Source: Hexactinellida sp. DTS-2022 (Eukaryota > Porifera > Hexactinellida). Taken from it: 64,000 nt of DNA. Below are positions 33,115-45,441 of this stretch, in pieces. The notes beneath the pieces were generated by a model that saw only the letters and a list, made by a program, of their open reading frames with translations, searched no databases and was not told the origin of the DNA. How positions within the stretch are numbered: the stretch's first letter is position 1; each line of letters begins with the position of its first letter. The DNA is taken from NCBI GenBank assembly GCA_028753945.1, contig JAPNXP010000004.1, positions 4,650,001-4,714,000 on the forward strand, written 5' to 3'. The position numbers and the translations under genes are program-made.

Positions 33115-33523
33115 ACTATTAATAGAGCAGTGTCTGTGTGTGTGTCCGCAACCGATCTCAAATCACATTTTGATTGGCCCAATTCAACCACTAATATTTA
33201 TCTCCTAATATGCATTGTTGACATTCATTTTTGATACTGCTGATCGAAAATTGATTGGCCCAATTCAACCACTAATATTTATCTCCTAATATGCATTGTT
33301 GACATTCATTTTTTGAATAAATACCACATACGGGAACAAAAATTATTTTGTTAAACATTCAATGGAACCTTCTACAAACCCGGGCAACTCATCGGAAATA
33401 CCACACAGTCCTAAGGCAATGTGTGCCATAAAGCGTTTATTTCGCAATAAAATGTTGAAAAGAAAAACACGCCTTAATCCCGAAGTTCGCGCAGCTGAAA
33501 ATGTCTCAGATAGGGAGCACTAA
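33115..33523 (+). pseudogene. Helitron-like 5' end with start of its ORF
   Basis: The stretch starts tctatactattaatagagc, a Helitron-type 5' end, and contains a 77-bp direct duplication (attggcccaattcaaccac at ~33173 and ~33252). At 33362-33523 it opens a 53-codon frame with KRKTRLNPEVRAAEN, as at the start of many Helitron replicase ORFs. The rest of the ORF is missing. Confidence 0.55.
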
Positions 33524-33634
33524 TGTAAAATACACTCAAATGTAGTATACAAAGAACTTTTGTAGGTGGGCTTGCTATAATGACTGATATATATAAATTA
33601 TCAGTAATCTGTACATAGCCACCACCACTATATC

Positions 33635-33804
33635 CAGTGATGTTTTTTTTTTGGGGGGGGGCTCGGAGGGGCGCGCGCTCCTTTTTTCCCATCAGTTATC
33701 TATAGAATTCATTATTGGGGGCCGTTTTCACCTATGTTTTCTAAGAAATGCTAAATTTTTAAAGGGAGCGCCCCCCCACATCTTTTTTTGGCAAAACACC
33801 ACTG
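33635..33804. mobile_element. hAT MITE with G/C-run arms (170 bp)
   Basis: The ends cagtgatgttttttttttgg and ggcaaaacaccactg are imperfectly inverted. Perfect 8-bp duplication ACTATATC lies at 33627-33634 and 33805-33812. Confidence 0.85.
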
Positions 33805-34293
33805 ACTATATCCATATCAAATGTATCATGCAAATATTTCCATATTACGTCAGCAAAGCGACGGGAAATTGACTAGTCATGATTAATAGAGCGTGCATTC
33901 TAGCATAGATAGTGAATACCCATGGTTAGTATCATTCGAGTATGCGAGTCATTCTGAAATACAACAGGGTTATTCGTGTATGAAAATGTCGGTATTAGTG
34001 TAGTTATAATGGTCAATGAATGTTAATGTGATTGAGACAGTGAATTGCTCTAACGAATACAATGTAAGACTTTATAGCTTACAAGTTGAAATATAATAAC
34101 TTTCTACAATAGGAAATATAATAATTACCAATGAATAGTAATCACAATAATACTTAGAACTTAGTCAATAATATATGCAATAAGACTAATTTTATTCAAA
34201 AAGTAATGTAAACTATATTACACAGTTAAAGTAAGGTTTTACTAGTAAATATAAATTACTCAATAAATGAATGAATTTACAATATAATAGAAG

Positions 34294-35460
34294 ATGATTT
34301 ATTTTTCAATTATCACAAACTCAGTGTTTTTATCCATTTTCCTAATATTCAGTGGATACTGGGGGTTGGTTTTCATCAGGAGAATCCATTGCTGCAGAAA
34401 ATACAAGAGAGGACTAGCGAGATGTTTATCAGGTGATTCAGGTTATTTAGATAAACAATTTTATTATCTTTATGAAACTGTAATATGGAAAAACACTCTA
34501 TTAATCTTGATTAACATCTTTGAAATTATTGTTGGTATTTTTTTTTTTGCATCAACTACTACCATTCAGCATTACCTTACCTATCATAAAGTAGGTAATA
34601 ATTCACTCGAGTTACCATTCACTGATTGTACAAGTTATCACAAGCCTGCACTGAATCAAGTTGATATCATGTACATGTACATGTATACGGAAATTCCTTT
34701 CTTAAATGGACTTAGCGGAATAGCGAGATCTGCTGAGTTGTTTGTGCTTGCCCTCAGTGCATGTTTGATGAGTTATCTTATTATTCGTATAAAGAAAATC
34801 AAACAACCGTCCAACACATTGAATTCTCGGCTATTCTTAGTTATAACCACCTTGTTAAGTGCAGTCATTATCCTAACTGGGTTTATACAATATACCACAG
34901 TTATTAGTACAGTAATGATCTACGTAATTGTACTTACATATCTCTGTAAATTTGTTCGCACTTCCAAACGATTCAAATATGCCTTGCTGCAGAGAGCTTT
35001 GGAGTGTCTCACACAACACGGTTCCAACGAGAAAGAGATGAAACAATACAGATACTGCAAGCACACCATTAATATTATAACATGGGGATATCTGTTCATA
35101 ATACTAGCAGAGGTCTTAATCGATCTTCCAAAATTATTGATTAGTGCATTATTCTACGGAGACTGTTATTTCCCGTTCAATTTGTTTAGTTCGTTAAACT
35201 ATGTTATCCAAACTGAAGAAGCTGTTGAAACATTTTTGAAAGTAATGGAATATACGGAATTGATTGGTAGAGCTATTTGGTTCCTATCAATGTCAATAAG
35301 CCTGTCGCCATTCGTGTTCATCACAATCTGTATTTGGAGTAAACATATTTATAAGTGCATTTATGTCACAAAGAAAATACAATATACTACTGCAAATAAG
35401 GACTTGGAAGAGATATTATTAAACAATAATAAATTTTCTCATCATAAATATGATTTTTGA
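34294..35460 (+). CDS. Orphan multi-pass (about seven-helix) membrane protein
   Basis: Single-exon frame of 388 aa. Seven hydrophobic segments are visible at about residues 7-29, 68-92, 147-167, 180-202, 204-220, 262-290 and 333-360, with basic residues following several of them and a charged C-tail. Segment number, a short N-terminus and lack of a signal peptide fit a chemoreceptor-like or other seven-transmembrane receptor. No DRY, NPxxY or other class-specific motif was seen, so receptor function is only a guess. ATG at 34294 is preceded by a stop-rich AT region. It has intact coding among decayed transposons, with no sign of transposon domains, which suggests a host gene. I do not recognise the family. 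Confidence 0.7.
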   Translation: MIYFSIITNSVFLSIFLIFSGYWGLVFIRRIHCCRKYKRGLARCLSGDSGYLDKQFYYLYETVIWKNTLLILINIFEIIVGIFFFASTTTIQHYLTYHKVGNNSLELPFTDCTSYHKPALNQVDIMYMYMYTEIPFLNGLSGIARSAELFVLALSACLMSYLIIRIKKIKQPSNTLNSRLFLVITTLLSAVIILTGFIQYTTVISTVMIYVIVLTYLCKFVRTSKRFKYALLQRALECLTQHGSNEKEMKQYRYCKHTINIITWGYLFIILAEVLIDLPKLLISALFYGDCYFPFNLFSSLNYVIQTEEAVETFLKVMEYTELIGRAIWFLSMSISLSPFVFITICIWSKHIYKCIYVTKKIQYTTANKDLEEILLNNNKFSHHKYDF

Positions 35461-35679
35461 ATGAGATGTATGATATATGATAGAATATTTGGTTGTAAAT
35501 TATGAATTAAAATTTGTGTTTGTGTTCTCATTTTTATTTGGGAAATCTTGGAATTTTTAATGGGATTTCCCGTACAATGGAAGAGAAGTGTGTTAATTGA
35601 AGGGTGTTTGAATGTTTTTCCAAAAATGGTTGTGTAATAAGTACTGCCAAAATTGATTAGTTCCGTTGTCGGAGTGCCA

Positions 35680-35940
35680 GCGGTCCCCCCGTGTCAGACG
35701 TCCCCCCGGACTTGTGCCCCTAGGGTCAGATGTCCCCCCTGGACTTGTGGCCCTATGGTCAGATGTCCCCCCGGACCTGTGACCCTAGGGTCAGATGTCC
35801 CCCCGGACATGTATGTAGCCCTAGGGTCAGATGTAGCCCTAGGGTCAGCTCTCCCCCCGGACATGTAGCCCTAGGGTCAGATGTCCCCCCGGACCTGTGG
35901 CCCTAGTGTCAGCTGTCCCCCCTCAGGGTTAGATGTCCCC
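35680..35940 (+). repeat. GC-rich minisatellite
   Basis: About eight imperfect units of ~30 bp contain ccctagggtcagatgtcccc and ggacctgtg. It differs sharply from the AT-rich surroundings. The open frame across it is compositional and not a gene. Confidence 0.85.
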
Positions 35941-36009
35941 CAATCGGACTACTTTAAATGTAGAATATCAAACTATAGTGATGTACATTGTGAAATTTAT
36001 TGTTCTGAT

Positions 36010-36390
36010 GGATGTGAAGTTAGCAGCGAGAATAGCAGCGAATAACGAGCATGATATTCACACTCATAACTTCCCAATGCATTATCAGATTGTGCTGAAA
36101 TTTTATTCACACACATTTCACGAGTGTAGCTTTGCACCATTTCAATTGTTAACACATACCATCCCAAACCACGTGACAGTGACTATGCAAAAATGGCCAA
36201 TATTTACTATATATTCCCCACTCAAGTCGAGTGAGCATGATATTCACACTCATAACTTCCCAATGCATTTTCAGATTGTGCTGAAATTTTATTCACACAC
36301 ATTTCACGAGTGTAGCTTTGCACCATTTCAATTGTTAACACATACCATCCCAAACCACGTGACAGTGACTATGCAAAAATGGCCAATAAT
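36010..36390 (+). repeat. Solo terminus of a relative of the foldback element
   Basis: It starts gatgtgaagttagcagcgag, sharing the terminal motif of the element at 25591. It then has two copies of a 186-bp unit (gagcatgatattcacactc at 36047 and 36233) containing acagtgactatgcaaaaatgg, the counterpart of acagtgactttgcaaaaaatg in the larger element. No opposite end or gene is nearby. Confidence 0.75.
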
Positions 36391-37336
36391 TTCATCAGAT
36401 TTGGATACCAATGGTGATTATTCCATACGATATCATTACTTTGGTTTCATTGACTGCTATTATTAATTACAGATAAGTATTTTGTATGGTTTCGTGATGA
36501 TTATTAATAGTATCATATTTAGTACTACGTGTACTAGTATATGAATAATAATTTTGATTACCCACTATTTTTACTGTGCCGACTATACTATAGTATAGTG
36601 GCCCAGTATTAGAATCACTGCCTTTATTATTATTATTACTGTGCCGACTATACTATAGTATAGTGGCCCAGTATTGGAATCACTGCCTTTATTATTTTTA
36701 TTATTTTTTCTCCGTAGACGGTGCCCTGGCCAGAGCTTTATAGTTGATGGGCTTAAACTTTGCATGTAGGTGCGATGGGACCGTCTAATTTGCACCTGGG
36801 GTAACGATTTTTGATTAAGAAATTTTTGACACATCTTTAACACCTTTCAAAATTTGTCTGGTCCATAACACAAAATATGTTTTACTAAACCCCCAAATTT
36901 TATTTCACATTTGGATTCACCATAAAATTCCGCGTCTGATGGGAGAAGAAAACTTTCAATAAAGAGTTTTATTTCTGCCATAAATGGGGGTTGAAATTTC
37001 TTTGTTTACTCACACTTCAGTTTCAGCATAACTGCTAAATCTAATTCCATTGTTTCAACTTGTAATAATTATATTGATTTAACTTGTTAAATCTTACTCT
37101 ATTGATTCAACTTGCGATAATTAAATTGATTTAACTTATAAATTGCAGCTGGCTTCTATTTAATTTACCATACAATGGATTAAATAAAATAATATAATAT
37201 AAGGAATTTGTTGACTTAATTCAACTCAACCGTGGATAACAATGCTAAGATAAATAACTAATAATATAATTTATAATCAATACATAATGAATGAATGGCA
37301 TCAAACTCAAGATGGTTTAAGATAGAAACAAACTTC

Positions 37337-37622
37337 AAATTTATCTACCGTTCCTTGTGACTCGGACCAATTAACAAATGCTTCTTCACACCTTGGGCGT
37401 TGATGACTTGGCGAAAAAAAATCCAAAATTGCAGCCTGCGCCGACAGCATGTTCCTTTGGAGGCACTATCAATAAACAACCAACAAAATATAGTGCCACC
37501 AAAGGAACATGCGTCGGCACAGGGTGCAATTTTGGATTTTTTTTCGCCAAGTCATCAACGCCCAAGGTGTGAAGAAGCATTTGTTAATTGGTCCGAGTCA
37601 CAAGGAACGGTAGATAAATTTG
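37337..37622. repeat. 286-bp palindrome with 20-nt loop
   Basis: The palindromic MITE is here extended by inverted host flank: caccttgggcgttgatgac occurs left and reversed right. The arms are nearly identical out to aaatttg. Other copies of the MITE lack the extra inverted flank, so this copy underwent a local inverted duplication. The open frames on each strand mirror one another. Confidence 0.8.
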
Positions 37623-40600
37623 TTTTTATTATTATTATTATTATTTTTATTATTATTATTACTGTGCCGACTATACTATAGTATAGTGGCCCAGTATTGG
37701 AATCACTGCCTTTATTATTTTTATTATTATTATTATTTCTCCGTAGCAGGTGCACTGGCCACACCTGTATACATAGAGGGCTGAAACTTGGCATGTAGAT
37801 TCGGAGTCGACGTTTAATTTGCACCTGGGGTTACGATTTTGTATTAAGAAATTTTTGACACATCTTTAACACCTTTCAAAATTTGTCTGGTCCATGACTC
37901 AAAAAATGTTTTACTAAACCCCAAAATTTTATTTCACATTTGGATTCGCCATAAAATTCTGCGTCTGATGGGAGAAGAAATTTTTCAATAAAGGGGTCAA
38001 TTTCTGCCATAAATGGGGGTTGAAATTTCTTTGTTTACTGACACTTCAATTTCAGTAAAGTGTTAAATCTAATTCTATTGTTTCAACTTGTAATAATTCT
38101 ATTGATTTAACTTGTTAAATCCTACTCTAGTGATTCAACTTGCGATAATTATATTGATTTAACTTATAAATTCCAGCTGGCTTCTATTTAATTTTAGTAT
38201 TACTATACAATTGATTGAATTAAATAATATAATATAAGGAATTTGTTGACTCAACTCAACCAACCATGGATAACATTGCTAAAATAAATAACTAATAATA
38301 TAATCTATTATCAATACATAATGAATGAATGGCATTAAACTAAAGATGGTTTATGATAGAACCGTTAAGATTTTACATTCCACAAAAACGACAGATTAAG
38401 TGATTATATTTATTTCGGCGAGACTATTCTTGCACAATTAATGTACTGAAATATTTAATTCTAATTAATTCGCTCTGTGTTTACCGTATAGAGATGGTTC
38501 CAAATAGATTATTGAGGTTATCGAGTGCGTGGAATTCAAATATTATAGTGAAATTCAATTTAAATTAATAATAATTGCAAATAATTGAACTTAATTTATT
38601 TTGCTGTATATAATAATGGTGTTAAATAATAAATAAATAAATTAAATATTTATACTAATTAGATAAATTTCATTAATCTCAGAGATGATACAAGATAGAA
38701 ACAAACTTTCAATTTATCAATTGGTCCTTATGCCAGGTACCACCTATACAAGTGGGTCTTGACACCTTGGGGTGATTATGACATCGTCAAAAAAATGTAT
38801 TTTACAATTTTGTGAATTAAATAATTCGCATGGGTTGGTAGGAGTTGGGTGAATACCCAAACGGCACCTAAAAAATGCTGACTCAGCACATATTATATTC
38901 TACTGAAACTTGAATATCTCTCAAATGAAGTGAGCTAAAACGAAACTTCCAACTCACTAAGGGTCGTTGCCTTTTGAATCACTTTTCTGAAATAGTTTAA
39001 CACCTTCATAGTGATGATGACATGGCGAAAAAAAATCCAAAATTGCAGCCTGTGCCGACAGCATGTTCCATTGGAGGCACTATCAGTAAACCACCACCAA
39101 AATATAGTGCCACCAAAGGAACATGCGTCGGCACAGCTGCAATTTTGGATTTTTATTACTGTGCCGACTATACTATAGTATAGTGGCCCAGTTCTAATCT
39201 TACTGCCTTTAATATTATTATTATTATTATTATTTTTTCTCCGTAGACGGTGCCCTGGCCAGAGCTTTGGAGTTGATGGGCTAAAACTTGGCATGTAGGT
39301 GCGTATGGACCGTCTAATTTGCACCTGGGGTTACGATTTTTTATTAACACATTTTGGACACATTTTTAACACCTTTCAAAATTTGTCTGGTCCATAACTG
39401 AAAAAATGTTTTACTAAACCCCCAAACTTTATTTCATATTTGGATTCACCATAAAATTCTGCGTCTGATGGGAGAAGAAATCTTTCAATAAAGGGGTCAA
39501 TTTCTGCCATAAATGGGGTTTGAAGTTTCTTTGTTTACTCACACTTCAATTTCAGTAAACTGTGAAATCTAATTCCATTGTTTCAACTTGTAATAATTAT
39601 ATTGATTTAACTTGTTAAATCCTACTCTAGTGATTCAACTTGCGATAATTATATTGATTTAACTTAGAAATTCCAGCTGGCTTCTATTTAATTCTAATAT
39701 TACTTTACAATGGATTAAATAAATATTATAATATAAGGAATTTGTTGACTAAATTCAACTTAACCGTGGATAACATTGCTAAAATAAATAACTAATACTA
39801 TAATTTATTAACAATAAATATTGAATGATTGGCTTTAAACTCAAGATGGTTTATGATAGAACTAACTGTTAAGATTTTACAATCCACAACAACGACAGAT
39901 TAAGTGAATATATTTATTTCGGCGAGAATATTCTTGCACAATTAATGTACTGACGTAATTAATTATAATTAATTCCTTTTGTATTTAACTTATAGACGGT
40001 TCCAATTGGATTATTGGGGTTATCGAGTGCGTGGAATTCAAACATTATAGTGAAATTCAATTTAAATTAATAATAATTGCAAATAATTGAACTTAATTTA
40101 TTTTGCTGTATATAATAATGGTGTTAAATAATTAATACATTAATTAAATTTTTATACTAATTAGCTAAATTTCATTAATCTCAGAGATGATACTAGATAG
40201 AAACAAACTTTCAATTTATCAATTGGTCCTTATGCCAGGTACCACCTATACAAGTGGGTCTTGACACCTTGAGGTGATGATGACATCGTTAAAAAAATGT
40301 ATTTTTACAATTTTTTTAATTCGACATTTAAAATGGGTTAGTTGGTGTTGGGTGATGAGCCAACACTCACATAAATATGCTGGCTCATCACATATTATAT
40401 TCTACTGAAACTTGAATATCTTTGAAACGAAGTGAGCAAAATGGAAACTTCCACGACTCTAAGGGTCGTTGCCTTCTGAAACACCTTTCTGAAATAATTT
40501 AACACCTTCATAGTGATGATGACATGGCGGGAAAAAAATCCAAAATTGCAGCCTGTGCCGAGAGCATGTTCCCTTGGAGGCACTATCAATAAACCACCAT

Positions 40601-41677
40601 CAAAATATAGTGCCACCAAAGGAACATGCGTCGGCACAGGATGCAATTTTGGATTTTTTTTTACTGTGCCGACTATACTATAGTATAGTGGCCCAGTTCT
40701 AATCTTACTGCCTTGGTTATTGGTCCGTAGCCTCTCTACTGAATAGAGTTTAATTAACTAAGGACTGAAATTTTCAGGATAGGTGTCTCATGGGTTACAG
40801 ATGTGCACCTGGGGTCACGATTTATTAATTTCGACTTGGGAAAATTTTTAACGGGACTTTAAGCTTTTTTTGTCCCATAAGAAAATACATGCAATAACAA
40901 GAAATTTTTTTTAATCATTAGTATCAGAAAACTATTTTGCAACTGATAGCTCTTCACGACTTTTTAAAACTGTCCTCATTTTCCTGATAACTAGGCTCAA
41001 AGTTGCCACAATACACCCTTAACTTTATAAAATCGTAAATTCATTAATATTCAATTATGCAATCATTTCGTGGTTTCAATGAAATAAACTATTTATGAAT
41101 AATTCAATTGATTCAGTGTTATTTCGATTCAAGTTATTGTTGATATCATAATTACAATAAAGAATTCTAGTATATATGAATAACTAATTTACATTCAATA
41201 GCTATTACTATACAAATCAATTTCTGATATCATAGTTACAATAATTTATTCTATTTATATGAATAATTCAATTTGATTCAATAGTATATAAATCGATTTC
41301 TAATACAATAGTTGTATTAAAGTTTTCTCCTATATGAAAATTCAATTTCACTCAACAGTTATTGAATTTCAGAACGATTTCTGATATTCAAACAATGGAT
41401 TAATGAGATGGAATATCTATTTGTATAAATATTTGTCTATTTGTGTGCTTGGTGCCCGAAATGTATTAGAGTGTAAGGGGGGGGGTTTATATAGCATTTA
41501 CGTATAATTGAAATATAAACTTAATCCCATATGTCATTCAAAGTAAGCGAGTATGCTGATTTAATTTTAAAACGATGACTGCTATACAAACAATGGATTA
41601 ATGAAATGGAATATCTTTTAAATGACTATTCGTCTGTGTGCGTGTTTGGTGGTCGAATTGTATTAGAGTGATAGGGG

Positions 41678-42592
41678 CAGGGACGTCGCCACGGGGGGGG
41701 CATAGGGGGGCAATGCCCCCCCTGGTAGAAATCCTCGCCCCGGGGCAATGCCCCCCCTGGTAGAATTTCGTGCCCCGGGACATACCCCCCTGCTAAATTA
41801 TTGCCAAATAACGTTGTATGTGTATTATTATTATTATTAATATTATTATTATGTACACAAGCGCGCTTCGCTTGCTTTCGCTGCGCGGCTGCAGAAAGCA
41901 CCCTTCTGGTGCTTCATATATCCCAACCAACAAATAACAGAAGTAACGTTTGTAAATTCCTTATAACGTCTACATCTAAACAACAAATATATACACATGG
42001 GTTGTTAACAACATCATATTTGGAATCAGCTTACTTAATTACTCCATATATAGTCGTTGGAAGTAAGCGGCCACGACCCTTTAAAACATGTAAATTACAA
42101 ATAATTGATTGGATTTATTATTTTTCTCTCGCCCAATTAAATTGCAGTTTCAGATTGGCATTCTATAATGCACGCTTAACAAATGTTAGACAAACTAAAT
42201 CAATTTATGCTAATTGAATGCTAGCTGCTAATCCATACAGTGCCACGATCGAATTTAATTGGTTAAAGGTTTTGTTACCTTTTGAGATTGAAGATGTGAA
42301 TATTTTTCTTAGATAATAGAACTTGTTTCTAGATACGTAGTTACCCACCTCCCTGCCAAATTTCAAGTCTGTAGCTCTTACCCAGTTTCTCAATCATTTC
42401 CGAACAAACAAACAACAAACAAAAAAATAAACCATTTATATTTAATATATAAGATAGAAACCTGATAATTTCATATTATAATCGACTCTCGTTGATACGA
42501 ATTTTGTGAGGGGGGGGGGGGGGGGGAGGGGGCATGCCCCCCCTGGTAATTTTGCCGCCCCCCCTAGATGAAAAATCCTGGCGACGTCCCTG
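41678..42592. mobile_element. hAT-like element (915 bp) with G/C-run ends
   Basis: The ends cagggacgtcgcca and tggcgacgtccctg are inverted; the exact 8-bp duplication GATAGGGG lies at 41670-41677 and 42593-42600. The interior holds a copy of the repeat also found at 13790-14030 and no transposase. Confidence 0.85.
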
Positions 42593-43059
42593 GATAGGGG
42601 GTTATAATAGAAATATAAACTAGATCCCCTTTGTCATTCTAAGTAAACAAGTATGCTGATTTCCAATTTTAAACAGTATATTAATATTCAATGGATTAAA
42701 GCAAATTAAATTTAATTGGAAATTTGTTTACTTAACTCAACTCAACTCACATTGCTAAAATAATTAGCTATTTATATCTTTTATTATCTATACATAATGA
42801 ATGAATGGCATTAAACCCAAGATGGTTCAAGATAGAAATAATATATAATCAACAATGGTTCCTTTGTCCCGTACAACTTGTTAAATGAGACTAAACACAA
42901 TGAGGCGTTCATGACATGGCGAAAAAAATCCAAAATTGCAGCTGTGCCGACAGCGTGTTCCTTTGGAGGCACTATCAATAAACCACCACCAAAATATAGT
43001 GCCACAAAAGGAACATGCGTCGGCACAGGCTGCAATTTTGGATTTTTTTAATATACAGT

Positions 43060-44270
43060 TATGTGCCTCTATTCAATATAACATAGATAGTGTCAAGCTT
43101 GTATATAGTTTCTGAATTGTTCTAGAATGTTCTCTAGCTTAATTTAACTATATAAAGGCCTAATCTTTCCAACCAATGTCCAATAACATGTGATTTCGAA
43201 ATTCCATCAACGAATATGAAGGGGAGAGCGTCTAAAGGTAAGGATTTTTGATTGTTTATTTTATTTTGAGATTGTTTCTCTCTTATTAGTAGAAGTTTGG
43301 TGTTTTTTGCTTATTCAAGCACTCGTAGCTAAATGTTAGTGGTATAGAACCTGTAGAAAAAATTTGAGCTCTTAACCTATCTTGATTTCGTCACACTCCG
43401 TGACATTAGCCCCCAAACACCGGCATTTATATTATTTTGAGAAAAAGGCCGCAAAGAATCCCCACACGATTAAATTTACGAAGTAGTATTCGATAACTAT
43501 ACCATCTAACTTAAAATGGATTATTGATGTTACTAGGAAGTTGGAACTAAGCTCTAGCTTATTATTTAATTTCAAAGTTAATGGTTTCAGTTCTGAAATG
43601 ACACCACCATATATGGGTATGTAAATTTATAGAAGAGTGACCATTTGGTTATGAGTCTCATTTGTACTTCCAATGAGTTTGTAGTAGGATATTGATGTGA
43701 ATAGATGGTTAGAGCTAAACTCTAGAGTTTATACTTTCGTTGATATAAATTTTGTTGTGTCATCAAAATTGGGCACATTACATGCCCATATAGGGATCAT
43801 TTTGAAAACGGAGGGTGTTAGACGGAGGGTGTTAGGCTCCCAAAATGTATTATGTACGTATAGGAAGTTGGGTATTGCGAGCATTTTGAGACGTATATCT
43901 TGATTCTAGCTGCTCGGGTGCCTGAGATAGAAAATGGACAAGAAAACGTACCCTCGAATGAGATTATAGACCATAAATGTTTAGATTTTCACTTTTTGCG
44001 AATTTTTTTTGATCAATTGTTGTTTATTTTCGTCATTGATTGCTAGGATAGAGAAATGATACCACCAATCTTACCATTGTTGAGGAATACAGTACTGATA
44101 ATAGTTCAAAGTGTAGAAACCAGTGATACGCTGTACAAAATAGATCATAACTCTGAAAATACGCGTGGACGTGGCTCAAAACCATATACAAACGTTAGTT
44201 ATGGTCCTTCGGCAGTGTTTGGTACAACAACAAAAAATTAATTTAAGTTGTTTTTTGGAGCGAAATTTCC
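43060..44270. other. No supported gene; possible promoter and tiny first exon
   Basis: A TATA-like tatataaagg near 43152 is followed at 43216 by ATGAAGGGGAGAGCGTCTAAAG and then gtaagg, which could be a short first exon with a donor site. No continuing exon was found. Weakly repeated blocks occur at 43550-43660 and 43690-43790. Confidence 0.3.
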
Positions 44271-44987
44271 GATTTTTTCCCTATAAGAGACACCGCTAAG
44301 GTGACTATCAAAGTTGTCCTAGTGTATACAGATGTCATCTATGTAGGAATTTGCATTCTCAACTCCGCGTAAACTATCATCAATGAGCCTGTCACGGACA
44401 TTTTGGTCCCCTTGGAAAATTGGTCCGTCTATGGAAAATTGGTCCCCATACTCAGCATTATTCACACAGAGCACAAGTACAGAGTTATTCAAGGGGACAT
44501 CCATGCTGCAGATGTGGACTCCGTCCCCCCAACCCCTTCACCACTGTCATCACCTAGGTCTTTAATTCCTCTTGAGAATGGAACAAATAAGGTATGAACC
44601 TAACGTTTCAATAAATTGAACTATTAATATGATTGTATTATTTAGGAATTACCAATTGCTTCCGACTTTCTCCCAGAGATTCAGGATCGGTCAGCATATA
44701 TCTTGGGCTTTACTTCAACTTCTTCTATTTAACCAACTGCCTCCACTCAACTCCAGAGTGCCCCTGCTCCTCAGCTAACTCTACACTGTTGTTCAAAAAA
44801 TAGAAAAGGAACATTGGCATATGTTAAAGATGCAAAACGGAGGAAAGAACTTCACAAAAGGCAAAAAAGAATCCAAATGAAGGTACTTGTTGTGTATAAT
44901 TTGTTTAAACTGTATCAATTTGACTATCTCTTTGTCTTTCTAGATATAATACCTATTGATCTGACAGTACAACCTGACTCATGCAAA

Positions 44988-45217
44988 CAGAGGTGGATTC
45001 TTTAAAATATTCTGGGGGGGGGGGGGGAATTGAACGTACCAGAGCTACTTTTTGATTTCATTATAGACTACACAGTACACATACTAAAACTACAATTTGT
45101 CCATGCAACTTGATGCAAGCTAATACGCGTTCATCCTATTAGAATTTCCAATAAATTATATTATCTTTCTTGTGGGGGGCAATTGCCCCCCCATGCCCCC
45201 CCAAGAATCCGCCGTTG
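44988..45217. mobile_element. hAT MITE nested in the ULP1 gene (230 bp)
   Basis: The ends cagaggtggattctt and aagaatccgccgttg are inverted. Exact 8-bp duplication CATGCAAA lies at 44980-44987 and 45218-45225. It includes a G-run and C-run arm. Confidence 0.88.
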
Positions 45218-45308
45218 CATGCAAACCAACAAAGTATTGGCTAGTAGAAGAATTGAAGCTGCATGAAGCAAATATACAGTATCTGTCTGGGGGGAAATGA
45301 CTGACAGA

Positions 45309-45441
45309 CATGGGCGGCGCGGCCGCACCCCGCACGGGTGATTCACCCGCGGGCCCCTCAACCGATTACAAAGGGGGGCCCTGGACAAAGGGGACTAGTA
45401 GGTCGATCACCCGGGGGCCCCCAAAAGCCGCGCCGCCTCTG
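45309..45441. mobile_element. GC-rich hAT MITE nested in the ULP1 gene (133 bp)
   Basis: The ends catgggcggcgcggc and gccgcgccgcctctg are inverted. Exact 8-bp duplication CTGACAGA lies at 45301-45308 and 45442-45449. It is very GC-rich compared with everything around it. Confidence 0.88.

Larger units (their letters stand above)
36574..43045. repeat. Repeated 1-1.5 kb modules with palindromic MITEs
   Basis: The block ctccgtagacggtgccctgg...gcacctggggt...aaaatttgtctggtcc recurs at about 36715, 37740 and 39240, with a diverged form at 40725. Each is preceded by actgtgccgactatactata (36574, 36640, 37660, 39157, 40662). A 115-130 bp palindrome (atccaaaattgcag ... ctgcaattttggat) lies at 37421, 39030, 40535 and 42925. 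Other shared blocks (tcggcgagaatattcttgc, ccaggtaccacctatac) give a period near 1.5 kb for the last copies. No gene is present. It looks like tandem duplication of a transposon-derived module. Confidence 0.75.

Noticed and set aside
35653-35868. Proline/cysteine-rich protein
   Set aside because: It is a translation of the minisatellite units.
37378-37824. Overlapping open frames on both strands
   Set aside because: They mirror the palindrome and the trinucleotide (att)n run beside it.
43216-43237. Short first exon with TATA box as a host gene
   Set aside because: No downstream exon or similarity could be found; kept only as a note.
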